In this document: in pieces, positions 1-8,141 of the stretch
Numbering within the stretch: the stretch's first letter is position 1
Layout of the letters: the number at the start of each line of letters is the position of its first letter
Program-made: the position numbers and the translations under genes
The notes under the pieces: generated by a model
Database searches by the model: none
The model's input: the letters and a program-made list of their open reading frames with translations, nothing else
What the model was told of the DNA's origin: nothing
Origin: Spirochaetota bacterium
GTDB lineage: Bacteria; Spirochaetota; UBA4802; UB4802
Assembly: GCA_029548025.1 (NCBI GenBank)
Contig: JAKPOE010000261.1
Location: 1 to 10,250, forward strand
Reading direction: 5' to 3'
DNA length: 10,250 nucleotides

Positions 1-1
1 T

Positions 2-1309
2 GCCATTGATATTATGTATCGATATATGCATGACATTTATACAATGACAACCATCAACCATGATCATATCTTTTCGTATTTATTGACGAGAGCTACAAAC
101 AAAATAAAAGAAGGTGATTTTAAAACAAAGGCATATTGTGCAATTGCGGCATTAAAAAAATTAGAATTACCATCGTGCCATAGCGCATTAAAATTGAAAC
201 AGGGCTATCTTTTAACCGATGATCCTCATGGGCGATATAACGATTTTATTGATGCGGCTAAATCGGAGGGACTTATAACTGTCAACAATGGCATTATCTA
301 TAAAAATAAACAAAAATTTTCCCGGGCATATGAGTTCCATACAATACGGAAGGACAACATTGTTGAGGTTTTAAAAAATGAAATAGAACCGTTGCGGAAT
401 CTGACGCGCAGGTTACAAATTTTGTATTGGACCCCAATGGTGTGCGTGCGGCGAAGTATTGCACAATCGTTTTATCAGCGCGATGTGCAGATATTTGAAA
501 ATGACTATAAGCATTATTTTAAACAGGGCGAAACAAAACCAAAGTATATTGGTATGCCGTTTTTTAAAAAGAGGCTGTTTGCAAGAGCAGGGGTGGTGCT
601 AGTACATGGTTATATGGCTGCACCTGCAGAGATGCGTGAGCTTGCTGATTTTTTATATAATCAGGGATACACGGTATACTGTGCACGGCTTAGAGGGCAT
701 GGCACATCACCAGAGGATCTTGCAACAAGGAGCTATGACGAATGGTATGAATCAGTAAACCGCGGCTATATTGTTGTAAAAAATTTAGTTAAAAAGGTAT
801 TTATCTGTGGTTTTTCTACCGGTGCCGGGCTTGCGCTGCTGCATGCTGCTAATAAAAAAGATGCTCTATGCGGCGCTGTGGCAATCAGTGCACCGTATAA
901 ATTAAAGAATATTGCTTCAGGGCTTGCTCCTGCCGTGGATACATGGAATAAATTTTTATCATTTTTAAAAATAAAAAAGATTGGCAGGCTGGATTTTATC
1001 CCCAATCATCCTGATAATCCTGATATTAACTATCTTAAAAACCCCGTTTCTGGCATTCATCAGATGGAAACATTGATGGATGTTGTTGAGAAACGGCTTA
1101 ACGACATTTATATCCCGGTATTAATAATGCAGGGTGCTGGCGATACAACGGTTGACCCCAGGGGTGCTTTTGAGCTGTTCATGAAAATACCCTCAGAAAA
1201 AAAAGAATGTACCATGGTTCACTCAAAAAGCCATGGTATAACCCGCGGTGATGTGGGTATTGTTGTTGCACGGAGAGTTGGAGCTTTTTTGCATGATTAC
1301 AGGGTATAA
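2..1309 (+). CDS. Alpha/beta-fold hydrolase (esterase/lipase type), 5'-partial
   Basis: This is a serine hydrolase of the carboxylesterase/monoacylglycerol-lipase kind. The frame is open from base 2, so the true start lies upstream; the first ATG is at 14 and residues are numbered from it. Visible landmarks are the oxyanion-hole motif HGYMAAP (H198), an RGHGTSP loop, the nucleophile elbow GFSTGAG (S268), an acid QGAGD (D377) and a catalytic His in KSHGI (H407). That is a complete Ser-Asp-His triad in the canonical order. The hydrolase domain starts only near residue 190. The preceding segment, ending in NEIEPL, resembles the tail of PlsB-type glycerol-3-phosphate acyltransferases, so the full protein may be an acyltransferase-hydrolase fusion in phospholipid or acylglycerol metabolism; this part is inference. 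No signal peptide can be judged because the N-terminus is missing. The gene converges on the outer-membrane protein gene, with the two stops 4 bases apart. Confidence 0.85.
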   Translation, partial: AIDIMYRYMHDIYTMTTINHDHIFSYLLTRATNKIKEGDFKTKAYCAIAALKKLELPSCHSALKLKQGYLLTDDPHGRYNDFIDAAKSEGLITVNNGIIYKNKQKFSRAYEFHTIRKDNIVEVLKNEIEPLRNLTRRLQILYWTPMVCVRRSIAQSFYQRDVQIFENDYKHYFKQGETKPKYIGMPFFKKRLFARAGVVLVHGYMAAPAEMRELADFLYNQGYTVYCARLRGHGTSPEDLATRSYDEWYESVNRGYIVVKNLVKKVFICGFSTGAGLALLHAANKKDALCGAVAISAPYKLKNIASGLAPAVDTWNKFLSFLKIKKIGRLDFIPNHPDNPDINYLKNPVSGIHQMETLMDVVEKRLNDIYIPVLIMQGAGDTTVDPRGAFELFMKIPSEKKECTMVHSKSHGITRGDVGIVVARRVGAFLHDYRV

Positions 1310-1313
1310 CACA

Positions 1314-2567
1314 TTATAATTTATACGATATGCCTGCACCTACTGTAATGGTCCACACATTGGATTTTGTTTCTGATTCCAGCGAAATGCTGTCATCTGA
1401 ATGATAATATGTATTAATGCTGTTACGTGACACGATAAGCAAGCCTGTAATTACGATATCAGGCGTATACATATAGTTGCATCCCAATGTCATTAATAAA
1501 AAATTATATTTTCCCCTTCCCTTACTGTTGCTGTTGGCAGCATTATTAAAAAGATGAAAAAATGCTATGCCACTCATAATCTGCAGTGATCCATTGATGG
1601 TATATTGGGTGCCGCCTTTTAATAGTAGTATTGGATTGTTCTTCACTTCTATAGACTGATGTTTAATGGCGGGAGATGGATTGTCAGTTACCTGTATACT
1701 GGTATTGCTGTATTCGCTGGGCATAATGAAACCAGCTTCCAGTGCTATTCCTAATGTTGGAATGATCTGTACATATCCCCCTGCATTAATCTGAGGGCCT
1801 TCCAATTGTTGAATCTTCAAGTCATCATTATATGAACTATCGCCTGTGCTAAAATTGGCATCTACTTTTTTTTTGGTCAATTTAACTGTTGAAGGGATAA
1901 AACGTAATCCAACCTGTGATGTCCCATCGGTTATCAGGTAACCAATTGCAGGTTGTATGATAAGTGCATATTCTTTTAGTGTAAAGTTGTATGAAGGGGA
2001 TAAGCTATTATCGGTTTTGGTGTCATTATTTGACAGGAATGGGGTTACGGCAATTTGTAATCCTGCAAAGTTATTGTTAAATAATTTCCATCCATAGGCT
2101 ATGGTAACGGTGGGGGCTATCTCATCAGTTGTAGTGGTTTGTGTCTGGGTAAAAGAAATGCCGAAAACATCACCACTGAGTTTTTCTACATCTTTTCTTC
2201 GCAGATACAGATTATCCTTTGATGAAAGGCTGACCCCTATTGTTCCTTTGCCTAAAGGTTTTGCATATCCAGCAACAATAGAAAATGTATAGTAGTAATC
2301 ATTGGATTGTTTAACTGAATTGATAGTTATACCTGAAGCATGCATCCGGGGGTTGGTTTCTTCATTATAAAAAGCTGTGCCTGTGCCATACATATTGATA
2401 ATAGGATTGGCTACTATTCCTAAAAGGGCTGGATTTCGCGTGGTATCATTGCTTCCTTCGGATGTTACTGTTACTATACCACCCATGGCAGTGCCATTGA
2501 TCTGTGCACTTGCTACACTTGATATACTGAGTATGAGTACAACCATGCCTATACTGTATTTATACAT
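1314..2567 (-). CDS. Outer-membrane beta-barrel protein, FadL/OmpP1-like
   Basis: This 417-residue exported protein is probably an outer-membrane channel. A hydrophobic signal peptide covers residues 1-21 and ends VASA before Q22. The mature N-terminus reads GTAMGG (25-30), then NPALLG (45-50), the AMGG...NPA pattern typical of FadL/OmpP1-type hydrophobic-compound transporters. The rest alternates polar and hydrophobic residues in short strands rich in Gly, Thr, Ser and Tyr, with no transmembrane helices, and ends GAGISYKL. The last residue is Leu rather than the Phe usual in proteobacterial barrels. The start is supported by AAGGGA three bases upstream of the ATG. The gene lies 118 bp downstream of lon on the same strand but seems to have its own leader. 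The substrate is unknown; FadL-like proteins elsewhere carry fatty acids or aromatics, and a purely structural role is possible. Confidence 0.7.
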   Translation of the reverse strand: MYKYSIGMVVLILSISSVASAQINGTAMGGIVTVTSEGSNDTTRNPALLGIVANPIINMYGTGTAFYNEETNPRMHASGITINSVKQSNDYYYTFSIVAGYAKPLGKGTIGVSLSSKDNLYLRRKDVEKLSGDVFGISFTQTQTTTTDEIAPTVTIAYGWKLFNNNFAGLQIAVTPFLSNNDTKTDNSLSPSYNFTLKEYALIIQPAIGYLITDGTSQVGLRFIPSTVKLTKKKVDANFSTGDSSYNDDLKIQQLEGPQINAGGYVQIIPTLGIALEAGFIMPSEYSNTSIQVTDNPSPAIKHQSIEVKNNPILLLKGGTQYTINGSLQIMSGIAFFHLFNNAANSNSKGRGKYNFLLMTLGCNYMYTPDIVITGLLIVSRNSINTYYHSDDSISLESETKSNVWTITVGAGISYKL

Positions 2568-2619
2568 ACATCCCTTTGCCCTATCTTTCTATCGATAGTT
2601 GATACATAACAATAGTATT

Positions 2620-2636
2620 ATGCACTACATGTGCAT
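2620..2636. repeat. Short inverted repeat upstream of the outer-membrane protein gene
   Basis: Perfect 6-bp arms ATGCAC/GTGCAT flank a 5-base loop, 53 bp upstream of the outer-membrane protein start. A second 10-bp palindrome CTATCGATAG lies at 2589-2598, nearer the gene. Neither is followed by a T-run on the minus strand, so they are poor terminators for lon. They lie where a promoter or operator for the downstream gene would be expected. Function is unproven, and short palindromes occur often by chance. Confidence 0.3.
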
Positions 2637-2685
2637 TACAAAACCTATTTGATAAAAACAGTCTATGAAGCCATCGTTACATTGG

Positions 2686-5085
2686 TTAATGGAATACTAT
2701 ATCAAAGACTTCATCAATATGGGCAACAAAAAATAGTGACATATCCTTTATAATATGTGAAGGTATTTCATGTATTTCCCGTTTGTTTTCCGCTGGCAGT
2801 ATGATTGAAACACAATGTTCACGTTTAGCAGCAATAATTTTTTCTTTAATGCCGCCAACCGGCAATATCCGCCCTGAAAGGGTAAGCTCGCCTGTCATAG
2901 CAATACGTTTTGTCATTGGCTGTTGCGATACCAGTGAGTAGAGCGCTGTTGCCATGGTAATACCGGCAGACGGTCCATCTTTGGGGATAGCTCCTGCCGG
3001 GACATGGATATGGATGTTATTTTTGGTAAGATAATCTATTGCCTGATAATTGTTAGCACAGTAATGTTTAATGTAATTATAGGCGATAGTTGCCGATTCT
3101 TTCATGACATCGCCAATATTACCTGTCAGTGTTAATGCAGGTGTTGCCTGTGCTGGCGTGGAAAGCGATTCAATTAATAGAATAGAACCACCGGTTGTTG
3201 TCCATGCCAATCCTATTGCTACGCCTGGGTTAAGTTTTTCAGGAATGGTGTCATCAGTATATATCTCCGCTCCCAGAAGCCTGCGAAGTTCATTGCTGTC
3301 AAGATGTTCAGGGAATGAATCATCCTCTTTAACAATTGATTTTGCCTTTTTCCGGCAAAGACGTTCAATCTGTCTGTCTAAACCTCGTACTCCTGCCTCA
3401 CGCGCCCAACCGTTGATAATACAATATAAGACATTTTTATCTAATTTAATGGGATTATGGGCTAAACCATGTTTTTTAAGCTGTTTTGGCAACAAAAAAT
3501 GTTTTGCAATCTCATACTTTTCTTCAGCAATGTATCCCGGAATACGAATGACTTCCATACGATCAAGTAACACATCAGGAATAGTTTCAGATGTATTTGC
3601 AGTTGTAATGAAAAAAACCTTTGAAAGGTCAAAAGGCATATCAATATAATGATCCCTGAATGTATGATTTTGTTCATAATCAAGAACTTCTAATAACGAT
3701 GCAGCAGGGTCCCCCTGATAGCTCTGATACAGCTTGTCAATCTCATCCAGCATAAAAACAGGGTTTTTGGATTTACATATCTTCATGCCCTGAATTATCT
3801 TACCCGGCATTGCTCCGATGTAGGTCCTGCGGTGCCCTTTTATCTCTGCCTCGTCGCGGATTCCTCCCAATGAAACCCTGAAAAATTTTCGTTTTAACGA
3901 ATCAGCAATAGCCTGTCCCATGGATGTTTTCCCTACGCCAGGAGGCCCAACAAGGCACAATATTGAACCACCTGAATCAGGTCGTAGCATCCTTACACTT
4001 AAAAATTCGATAATCCTTTCTTTGACATCATTTAATCCATAGTGACTTTTCTTTAAAATTTTTTCTGCGTACTCAATATTTAAATAATCATCAGTATAGG
4101 TATTCCATGGTAAAGAAAGAACAGTATCAATATAGGTCCGGGCTATGGTATATTCCGGAGTATTTGATTCTATATAGTTGAGCCTGTTTATTTCCTCAAA
4201 AATCTTTTCTCTGGATTCATGGTTAAGATGCAATGCTTCCGCTGAAGATTTCATCTGTTCAATTTCACGATGCCTGTCATCCTCTACTCCCAATTCCTGT
4301 TTTATGATTTTTAATTGTTCACGTAAAAAATAATCTTTCTGCTGTTTGTATATCTTCTCATTGATACGATTTTGTATTTTTCGCTGAACGGATAAAACCT
4401 CCAGTTCTTTTTGTAAAAGAACCAGCACTTTTTCCAGACGTGTTTTTACATTGATTGTTTCCAGTATATTTTGATATTCGTGTTTTTCCAGATTTAAGAT
4501 AGATGTCACAAAATCTGCAATTCGTCCTGGTTCATCAACATTGAGCATTGTCAGCTTCATCTCTTCAGTAAACAGAGGATTGCTTTCAGATAATATTTTA
4601 AGCTGACTTAATATTGCGCGTGTTAAAGCTTTGATCTCTACATTTTTTGGATTTGCCTTATCGTAGATATAGTCAACTTTTGCCAGGATGTTACTTTTCT
4701 CTTCAGTTATTTTGTTGATTTTAAACCTGCAAACACTATTGATGAGCACATTGATGCTTTCATCAGGAAGATTAATTTTTTTAATTATCTTTGCAGCTGT
4801 GCCAAACATCTCTATATCATCTAATGCAACATCCTCAACGTCATCATCTTTTAGTACAACGATACCAATAGACCTTGAGATGTTTAATGCCTCATCAATT
4901 GAGTGCATAAATCTTGGTTTTGCTATAATAAGCGGGGTAATAATACCAGGAAATATAGGTTTATAGCGAACCGGTATAATGTGAATTGTTGATGGCATAG
5001 CGGTATCTATTTTGGAAAGATCGCTTGCCATTATGGTATTTTCTATCTGTATTGTGTCGTTGTCAAAATATTCTTCAAAATTCAT
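2686..5085 (-). CDS. lon: ATP-dependent Lon protease
   Basis: This is a complete 799-residue cytoplasmic Lon, close to the usual length of about 780-810. It degrades misfolded and regulatory proteins using ATP. The N-terminal substrate-recognition domain starts near residue 30 with [11 protein letters not shown], followed by a long helical stretch (about 190-300). The AAA+ module has Walker A GPPGVGKT (380-387, K386) and Walker B VFMLDEID (D447, E448). The protease domain shows PKDGPSAG with catalytic S706 and GGIKEK with catalytic K749, the Ser-Lys dyad 43 residues apart as in E. coli Lon. No key residue is missing. The start is supported by GGAGA seven bases before the ATG. The gene follows dedA by 56 bp on the same strand. 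No CIRCE heat-shock operator (TTAGCACTC type) is visible in the gap, which is AT-rich and could hold a separate promoter. Confidence 0.98.
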   Translation of the reverse strand: MNFEEYFDNDTIQIENTIMASDLSKIDTAMPSTIHIIPVRYKPIFPGIITPLIIAKPRFMHSIDEALNISRSIGIVVLKDDDVEDVALDDIEMFGTAAKIIKKINLPDESINVLINSVCRFKINKITEEKSNILAKVDYIYDKANPKNVEIKALTRAILSQLKILSESNPLFTEEMKLTMLNVDEPGRIADFVTSILNLEKHEYQNILETINVKTRLEKVLVLLQKELEVLSVQRKIQNRINEKIYKQQKDYFLREQLKIIKQELGVEDDRHREIEQMKSSAEALHLNHESREKIFEEINRLNYIESNTPEYTIARTYIDTVLSLPWNTYTDDYLNIEYAEKILKKSHYGLNDVKERIIEFLSVRMLRPDSGGSILCLVGPPGVGKTSMGQAIADSLKRKFFRVSLGGIRDEAEIKGHRRTYIGAMPGKIIQGMKICKSKNPVFMLDEIDKLYQSYQGDPAASLLEVLDYEQNHTFRDHYIDMPFDLSKVFFITTANTSETIPDVLLDRMEVIRIPGYIAEEKYEIAKHFLLPKQLKKHGLAHNPIKLDKNVLYCIINGWAREAGVRGLDRQIERLCRKKAKSIVKEDDSFPEHLDSNELRRLLGAEIYTDDTIPEKLNPGVAIGLAWTTTGGSILLIESLSTPAQATPALTLTGNIGDVMKESATIAYNYIKHYCANNYQAIDYLTKNNIHIHVPAGAIPKDGPSAGITMATALYSLVSQQPMTKRIAMTGELTLSGRILPVGGIKEKIIAAKREHCVSIILPAENKREIHEIPSHIIKDMSLFFVAHIDEVFDIVFH

Positions 5086-5141
5086 TCAATGTCTCCATAA
5101 AATCATAAACATAACACAGGAAATATAATATATATGCATAA

Positions 5142-5774
5142 CTAATTTTTTGCTACATATTTTTTTAATTTAATTGCGATATATACCAATAAAACTATAC
5201 AGCCGGCAAATAATAATACTTTGCTATATTGTGACAAAATGTAACTTATTTTGTTTTGCACAATAAACCAGTTATTACCTAACGAATAGCCAAGATATAT
5301 AATAATTAAATTCCATGCCGAAGCGCTTAAAAGAGAAAACAGCAAAACTGTATGTGTAGGTAAATTAGAAAAACCAGCAGTTAAAGAAATGACACTGCGG
5401 ATACCTGGCAAAAAGCGGTTTGAAAGCACCAGCCAATTTCCATATTTTTGTACCCATAGTTCAGCCTTAAGTATATTGTCATATTTAAAAAAATTGAATT
5501 TACTGTTCAGCATAAACTCTTTCCCTAAAAATTTTCCAATTAAAAATAGTAGCGTAAAACCCGTAGTAGCACCAAGGGTTGTTGATAGATAAACGCCTAT
5601 AAAATGTAATTTCCCTGTTCCAACCATAAATGCTCCAAATGCAGTAACAACGTCACCCGGAATAGGCGGTATGAGGTTTTCCAGAATTGCACTGAAAAAA
5701 AGTAACAAATAAATAACAGGATTATTCTGCGACTCAAAGTATGAAGGGAGCTGTTTAATTATCTCACTGAACAT
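5142..5774 (-). CDS. DedA-family inner-membrane protein (VTT domain)
   Basis: This 210-residue polytopic membrane protein belongs to the DedA/SNARE-associated family. Characterised members recycle undecaprenyl phosphate or move other phospholipids across the inner membrane, depending on the proton motive force. It shows the re-entrant-loop signature ENLIPPIPGD with acidic residues E32 and D41, and the second motif NRFLPGIRS with R120, P123 and R126. These match the essential Glu/Asp and Arg pair described for E. coli YqjA/YghB. Hydrophobic segments lie at roughly 20-35, 42-60, 62-84, 115-135, 141-165 and 182-204, and the C-terminus is lysine-rich. No clear Shine-Dalgarno precedes the ATG (the leader is AT-rich), and no other in-frame start is better placed. 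A 17-bp palindrome lies just upstream. lon follows 56 bp downstream and may be co-transcribed. Confidence 0.92.
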   Translation of the reverse strand: MFSEIIKQLPSYFESQNNPVIYLLLFFSAILENLIPPIPGDVVTAFGAFMVGTGKLHFIGVYLSTTLGATTGFTLLFLIGKFLGKEFMLNSKFNFFKYDNILKAELWVQKYGNWLVLSNRFLPGIRSVISLTAGFSNLPTHTVLLFSLLSASAWNLIIIYLGYSLGNNWFIVQNKISYILSQYSKVLLFAGCIVLLVYIAIKLKKYVAKN

Positions 5775-5791
5775 ATAATTTTACTTGAAAT

Positions 5792-5808
5792 TATTGTATA
5801 ATACAATA
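5792..5808. promoter_or_regulatory. 17-bp palindrome upstream of dedA, possible operator
   Basis: TATTGTAT and ATACAATA form perfect 8-bp arms around a single A, centred 26 bp before the dedA ATG. On the minus strand the centre contains TATTAT, usable as a -10, with TTAGTA 18 bases further upstream as a weak -35. An inverted repeat over a -10 is a common repressor arrangement. The regulator is unknown, and AT-rich palindromes can arise by chance. Confidence 0.35.
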
Positions 5809-5864
5809 TAGTTTGGTGTATTACTAAAAAATATTTTTCATTTGTAATGAGCGTACACAATAGG

Positions 5865-5873
5865 TGATATAAT
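5865..5873 (+). promoter_or_regulatory. Extended -10 promoter for the lipoprotein gene
   Basis: The sequence TGATATAAT is a perfect extended -10 (TGN plus TATAAT). The nearest -35-like hexamer, TTGTAA at 5842-5847, is 20 bases away, longer than ideal, but extended -10 promoters depend less on it. Transcription from about 5880 would give a 5' leader of about 70 bases before the ATG at 5952. Confidence 0.4.
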
Positions 5874-5951
5874 AATTTTTTATACAGTGATGTCTAGATA
5901 GTATATTTGCTTTATTTTGTCAAGTAAGCTGGAAAGATTTATGGAGATATT

Positions 5952-6485
5952 ATGAAAAAGTTACTATGTTCCATTTTCATTGTAATGATGATAGCAGGAT
6001 GCACAACAACTATCAAACACAAACAAGATGAAGACCCGTTTGCTCTTGAAAATCAAAAATTCCTTGAGCAAACAACCGGGCAGGAAGCCTTCAGGGTCCT
6101 TATAACCCCTGAAAGCTACAAGGTTGTTCAGGTTAACTTTAAAGATAAGATTGCGCGTATTGCTGATGAAAGTGGTGATAAATATATCCTTGAAGAGATA
6201 GCACAATATAATCAAATAGATGAAGCAAGGGAGGGCATTGCAACGGTTTGGCTTTTCCCCGATTCAGGCGGTATCATGAAGATACGGCCAACGCAGTTAA
6301 CTTTTCTGGTGGAGCTTGACAATTTAATGATAGAGGACCTCCAGCGCTGGACATTTTCATTTCCGGGCAAAAGCGTTGAACCTACTAAATTTGATGTTAA
6401 ATACAGGATAGTTTTACGGAAAAAACTTTCCGATGAAGAGATAATACTGCAGATACGAGAAAAGATAAAAGACAAAACGCAGTAA
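5952..6485 (+). CDS. Small predicted lipoprotein of unknown function
   Basis: This 177-residue protein has a lipoprotein signal peptide: MKK, a hydrophobic core, and lipobox IAGC with the lipidated Cys at residue 17, followed by TTT. The mature part is soluble, charged and of mixed alpha/beta character, with no further membrane segment. A beta-rich middle (about 45-145) is followed by a charged helical C-terminus (about 155-177). I do not recognise the domain. It is probably attached to the periplasmic face of a membrane. The start is supported by GGAGA four bases upstream. It is transcribed away from dedA, with a likely promoter at 5865-5873. It is the last core-looking gene before the accessory block. 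No partner gene is adjacent, so its role cannot be inferred from context. Confidence 0.8.
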   Translation: MKKLLCSIFIVMMIAGCTTTIKHKQDEDPFALENQKFLEQTTGQEAFRVLITPESYKVVQVNFKDKIARIADESGDKYILEEIAQYNQIDEAREGIATVWLFPDSGGIMKIRPTQLTFLVELDNLMIEDLQRWTFSFPGKSVEPTKFDVKYRIVLRKKLSDEEIILQIREKIKDKTQ

Positions 6486-6550
6486 CAACAGATAGTGGAA
6501 GGTTATAAAGTTTCCATGGTACATGAGAATTTTTGTGGAAAAAAATAGAG

Positions 6551-6599
6551 AGTGATTTCCTTAAGAATATAGGCAATAATAACGAATAATGAAATCACT
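6551..6599. repeat. 9-bp inverted repeat downstream of the lipoprotein gene
   Basis: AGTGATTTC (6551-6559) and GAAATCACT (6591-6599) are perfect complements separated by 31 AT-rich bases. The element lies in the 251-bp gap between the lipoprotein gene and the accessory genes. It is not followed by a T-run, so it is a poor terminator. It could be an operator, an RNA stem in the leader of the next gene, or chance. Confidence 0.4.
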
Positions 6600-6638
6600 A
6601 TACAATATCATGTTCATAATAAAACTAAAAAAGGAATT

Positions 6639-6737
6639 ATGCGAAAATTTTATATAAATGGGATATATGAAATAGTATATATGAAGAAGTTGTGTGAAAC
6701 TTGCTGTAAAAATATTTTGGCACAAGGGGTAAGCTAA
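6639..6737 (+). CDS. Possible 32-residue leader peptide overlapping the next start
   Basis: An ATG at 6639 opens a 32-codon frame whose TAA shares a base with the ATG of the 223-residue gene (TAATG), the classic arrangement for translational coupling. AAGGA lies only three bases before the ATG, closer than ideal; an internal ATG at 6681 would give an 18-residue version. The peptide is basic and contains a Cys cluster, CETCC (residues 19-23). It matches nothing I know. It may be a regulatory leader, a tiny protein, or a chance frame in AT-rich DNA. The downstream gene also has its own Shine-Dalgarno inside this frame, so coupling is not required. Confidence 0.3.
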   Translation: MRKFYINGIYEIVYMKKLCETCCKNILAQGVS

Positions 6738-7408
6738 TGGCCTTTTACGATCTTAATGGGAGCTATTTAAATATTAACCAATTCATACAGTATTACGAAC
6801 AATATTATTTTTTAGGCACACCAAACGTTGGTAGAAGAATTACAAATAGAAATAAAACAAACCATTTTATTGAAAAAAAAATACAAAATATTTTGCAAAG
6901 GGGTATTGCTATAAATGATATTGTATTTATTATCGCATGGAAAATAGGAGCAATAGACCATGGATTATCTAACAACAGAGTTGTTTATAAATATAATTTC
7001 AATAATACTCTTCAATTCAAAACCAGGTTTAATGTAATTGATGTTAAACTTATCGTAAATTATATAATTAATAATTTTGTTACGCTAATAAATATAAATA
7101 ATCCTCATACATTATTTCAAAATTTGTTCAATAATCGAGGGCTAAATTCTAATTTTGGTCTGGTATACTGCATTTCTTTGATTTACTTTTTTACACAAGG
7201 ACAATACCCTATTTATGATAAATATGTACATATAGCAATAAATGCTTTTCTTAATAATGTTCCGCCCAATAACCAGATTGGGTACCAACAAATTAATCAG
7301 TGGAAAGACTATATAAATTTTATAAATCAATTAACTAGAATTTTTGGGAATCAAAATATTGGAAGAAAGATTGATAGAGCTCTCTGGGTATATGGTCACT
7401 GTTTTTAA
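6737..7408 (+). CDS. Conserved accessory protein of unknown function, Asn-rich
   Basis: This 223-residue soluble protein has no signal peptide or membrane helix. Three blocks look conserved: AWKIGAIDHG (67-76), YPIYDK (157-162) and the C-terminal DRALWVYGH (213-221). I recall this pattern from uncharacterised bacterial proteins scattered in accessory regions. The PIYD block recalls DNA-glycosylase-like helix-hairpin-helix proteins, but no catalytic Lys/Asp pair is evident, so that link is only a suggestion. Composition is extreme: 36 of 223 residues are Asn, with many Ile, Tyr and Phe, matching very AT-rich codons unlike the neighbouring lipoprotein gene; this suggests horizontal transfer. 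The start is supported by AAGGGG seven bases upstream. Its start overlaps the stop of a possible 32-codon leader. It appears intact. Confidence 0.72.
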   Translation: MAFYDLNGSYLNINQFIQYYEQYYFLGTPNVGRRITNRNKTNHFIEKKIQNILQRGIAINDIVFIIAWKIGAIDHGLSNNRVVYKYNFNNTLQFKTRFNVIDVKLIVNYIINNFVTLININNPHTLFQNLFNNRGLNSNFGLVYCISLIYFFTQGQYPIYDKYVHIAINAFLNNVPPNNQIGYQQINQWKDYINFINQLTRIFGNQNIGRKIDRALWVYGHCF

Positions 7409-7410
7409 AA

Positions 7411-7454
7411 TGCTCCAAACAACGTGCAACACAGCTTTTGGAATTTGTCGAGCA
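7411..7454. repeat. Imperfect stem-loop just after the 223-residue gene
   Basis: TGCTC (7411-7415) pairs with GAGCA (7450-7454), and CAAA (7416-7419) pairs with TTTG (7437-7440), leaving a 9-base bulge on one side. The stretch is richer in G and C than its surroundings. It starts two bases after the stop codon. It lacks a T-run, so it is not a standard intrinsic terminator. A processed RNA end or a recombination site is possible but unproven. Confidence 0.3.
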
Positions 7455-7517
7455 CTCTTACAGGCTTAGTCATATTTTTAATCTTTGATTTCACCCAGTG
7501 AAGACATAGCATAAGGC

Positions 7518-7607
7518 GAAAACATCAAGTGCAATTTTGGGGCAAATAAAAGTAAAAAACATATGACTGATTCAATGTAATATTGCATAACTACAGTTGA
7601 TGTTTTC
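7518..7607. repeat. 90-bp element with two-step inverted repeat
   Basis: GAAAACATCAA (7518-7528) is a perfect 11-bp complement of TTGATGTTTTC (7597-7607). Inside it, TGCAAT (7530-7535) pairs with ATTGCA (7582-7587). The transcript could fold into a long bulged hairpin with a 46-base loop. The element ends 19 bases before the next start and 9 bases before its Shine-Dalgarno, so it could act as a 5' leader structure. It could also be a small non-autonomous mobile element, though I see no target-site duplication. The rest of the 218-bp gap holds nothing else I can name. Confidence 0.5.
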
Positions 7608-7626
7608 AATTACATAAGGAGCAGAC

Positions 7627-8139
7627 ATGAAAAATAGAATACAACTTATATCGCAAACAAATTTTGAAATGCATATACTCTTAAAGAAGAAATGGTCTAT
7701 AATTATTTTTTGTGTAATATGGCTGGCAGGATGGACCGCAGGTGGGATTGCTGTAATCATTGATATAGGAACAAATCCAACGCCCTTTATGATTATCTGG
7801 TTCATTGTGTGGCTATTAGGCGAATTATTTGTATTATATGCCTTGCTCTGGAATGCATTCGGTAAAGAAATTATTAAACAGTTAAATAATAAGATTGTTT
7901 TAAAAAATGATATATTGGGTTTTGGTTTTTCTAAAAAATATGAAATAAAAAAAATTTCTAATGTTCGTGCATCTGGATATTTTGGAACACCTGATATGTT
8001 TAATCTTGTAGTTTGGAATATCGTAGGTGGAACAATAGCTTTTGATTATGAAGGCAAAACAATAAGATTTGGTATAGCTTTAGAAGAAGCAGAAGCAAAA
8101 GAAGCTGAAAACATATTAAACAATTATTTAAAAAAATAA
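7627..8139 (+). CDS. Membrane protein with two helices and a PH-like C-terminal domain
   Basis: This 170-residue inner-membrane protein has two transmembrane helices at about 24-47 (with WLAGWTAGG) and 53-77, joined by a short loop. A cytoplasmic or periplasmic beta-rich tail follows. The tail reads KKYEI (103-107), then GGTIAFDYEGKTIRFG (134-149) and the helix EEAEAKEAENIL. This resembles a widespread uncharacterised family with a hydrophobic hairpin and a bacterial PH-like domain, found in accessory DNA and gene cassettes in many phyla. No enzymatic motif is visible. The start is well supported by AAGGAG five bases upstream. A 90-bp inverted-repeat element lies directly upstream. Its function is unknown; a role in membrane stress or immunity is speculation from the context. 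Confidence 0.8.
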   Translation: MKNRIQLISQTNFEMHILLKKKWSIIIFCVIWLAGWTAGGIAVIIDIGTNPTPFMIIWFIVWLLGELFVLYALLWNAFGKEIIKQLNNKIVLKNDILGFGFSKKYEIKKISNVRASGYFGTPDMFNLVVWNIVGGTIAFDYEGKTIRFGIALEEAEAKEAENILNNYLKK

Positions 8140-8141
8140 CG

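Noticed and set aside
3104..3649. A 181-codon plus-strand frame inside lon.
   Set aside because: It lies wholly antisense to the conserved protease and AAA+ regions of lon and shows no recognisable motif, so it is a shadow frame.
6496..6534. Hairpin TGGAA/TTCCA followed by TTTTT after the lipoprotein gene, as a possible terminator.
   Set aside because: The stem is only 5-6 bp and the T-run begins 13 bases after it, so it does not fit an intrinsic terminator.
7450..7457. GAGCACTC near 7450 as a CIRCE heat-shock operator.
   Set aside because: Only a fragment of one arm is present, with no matching second arm at the right distance, and no chaperone gene follows.
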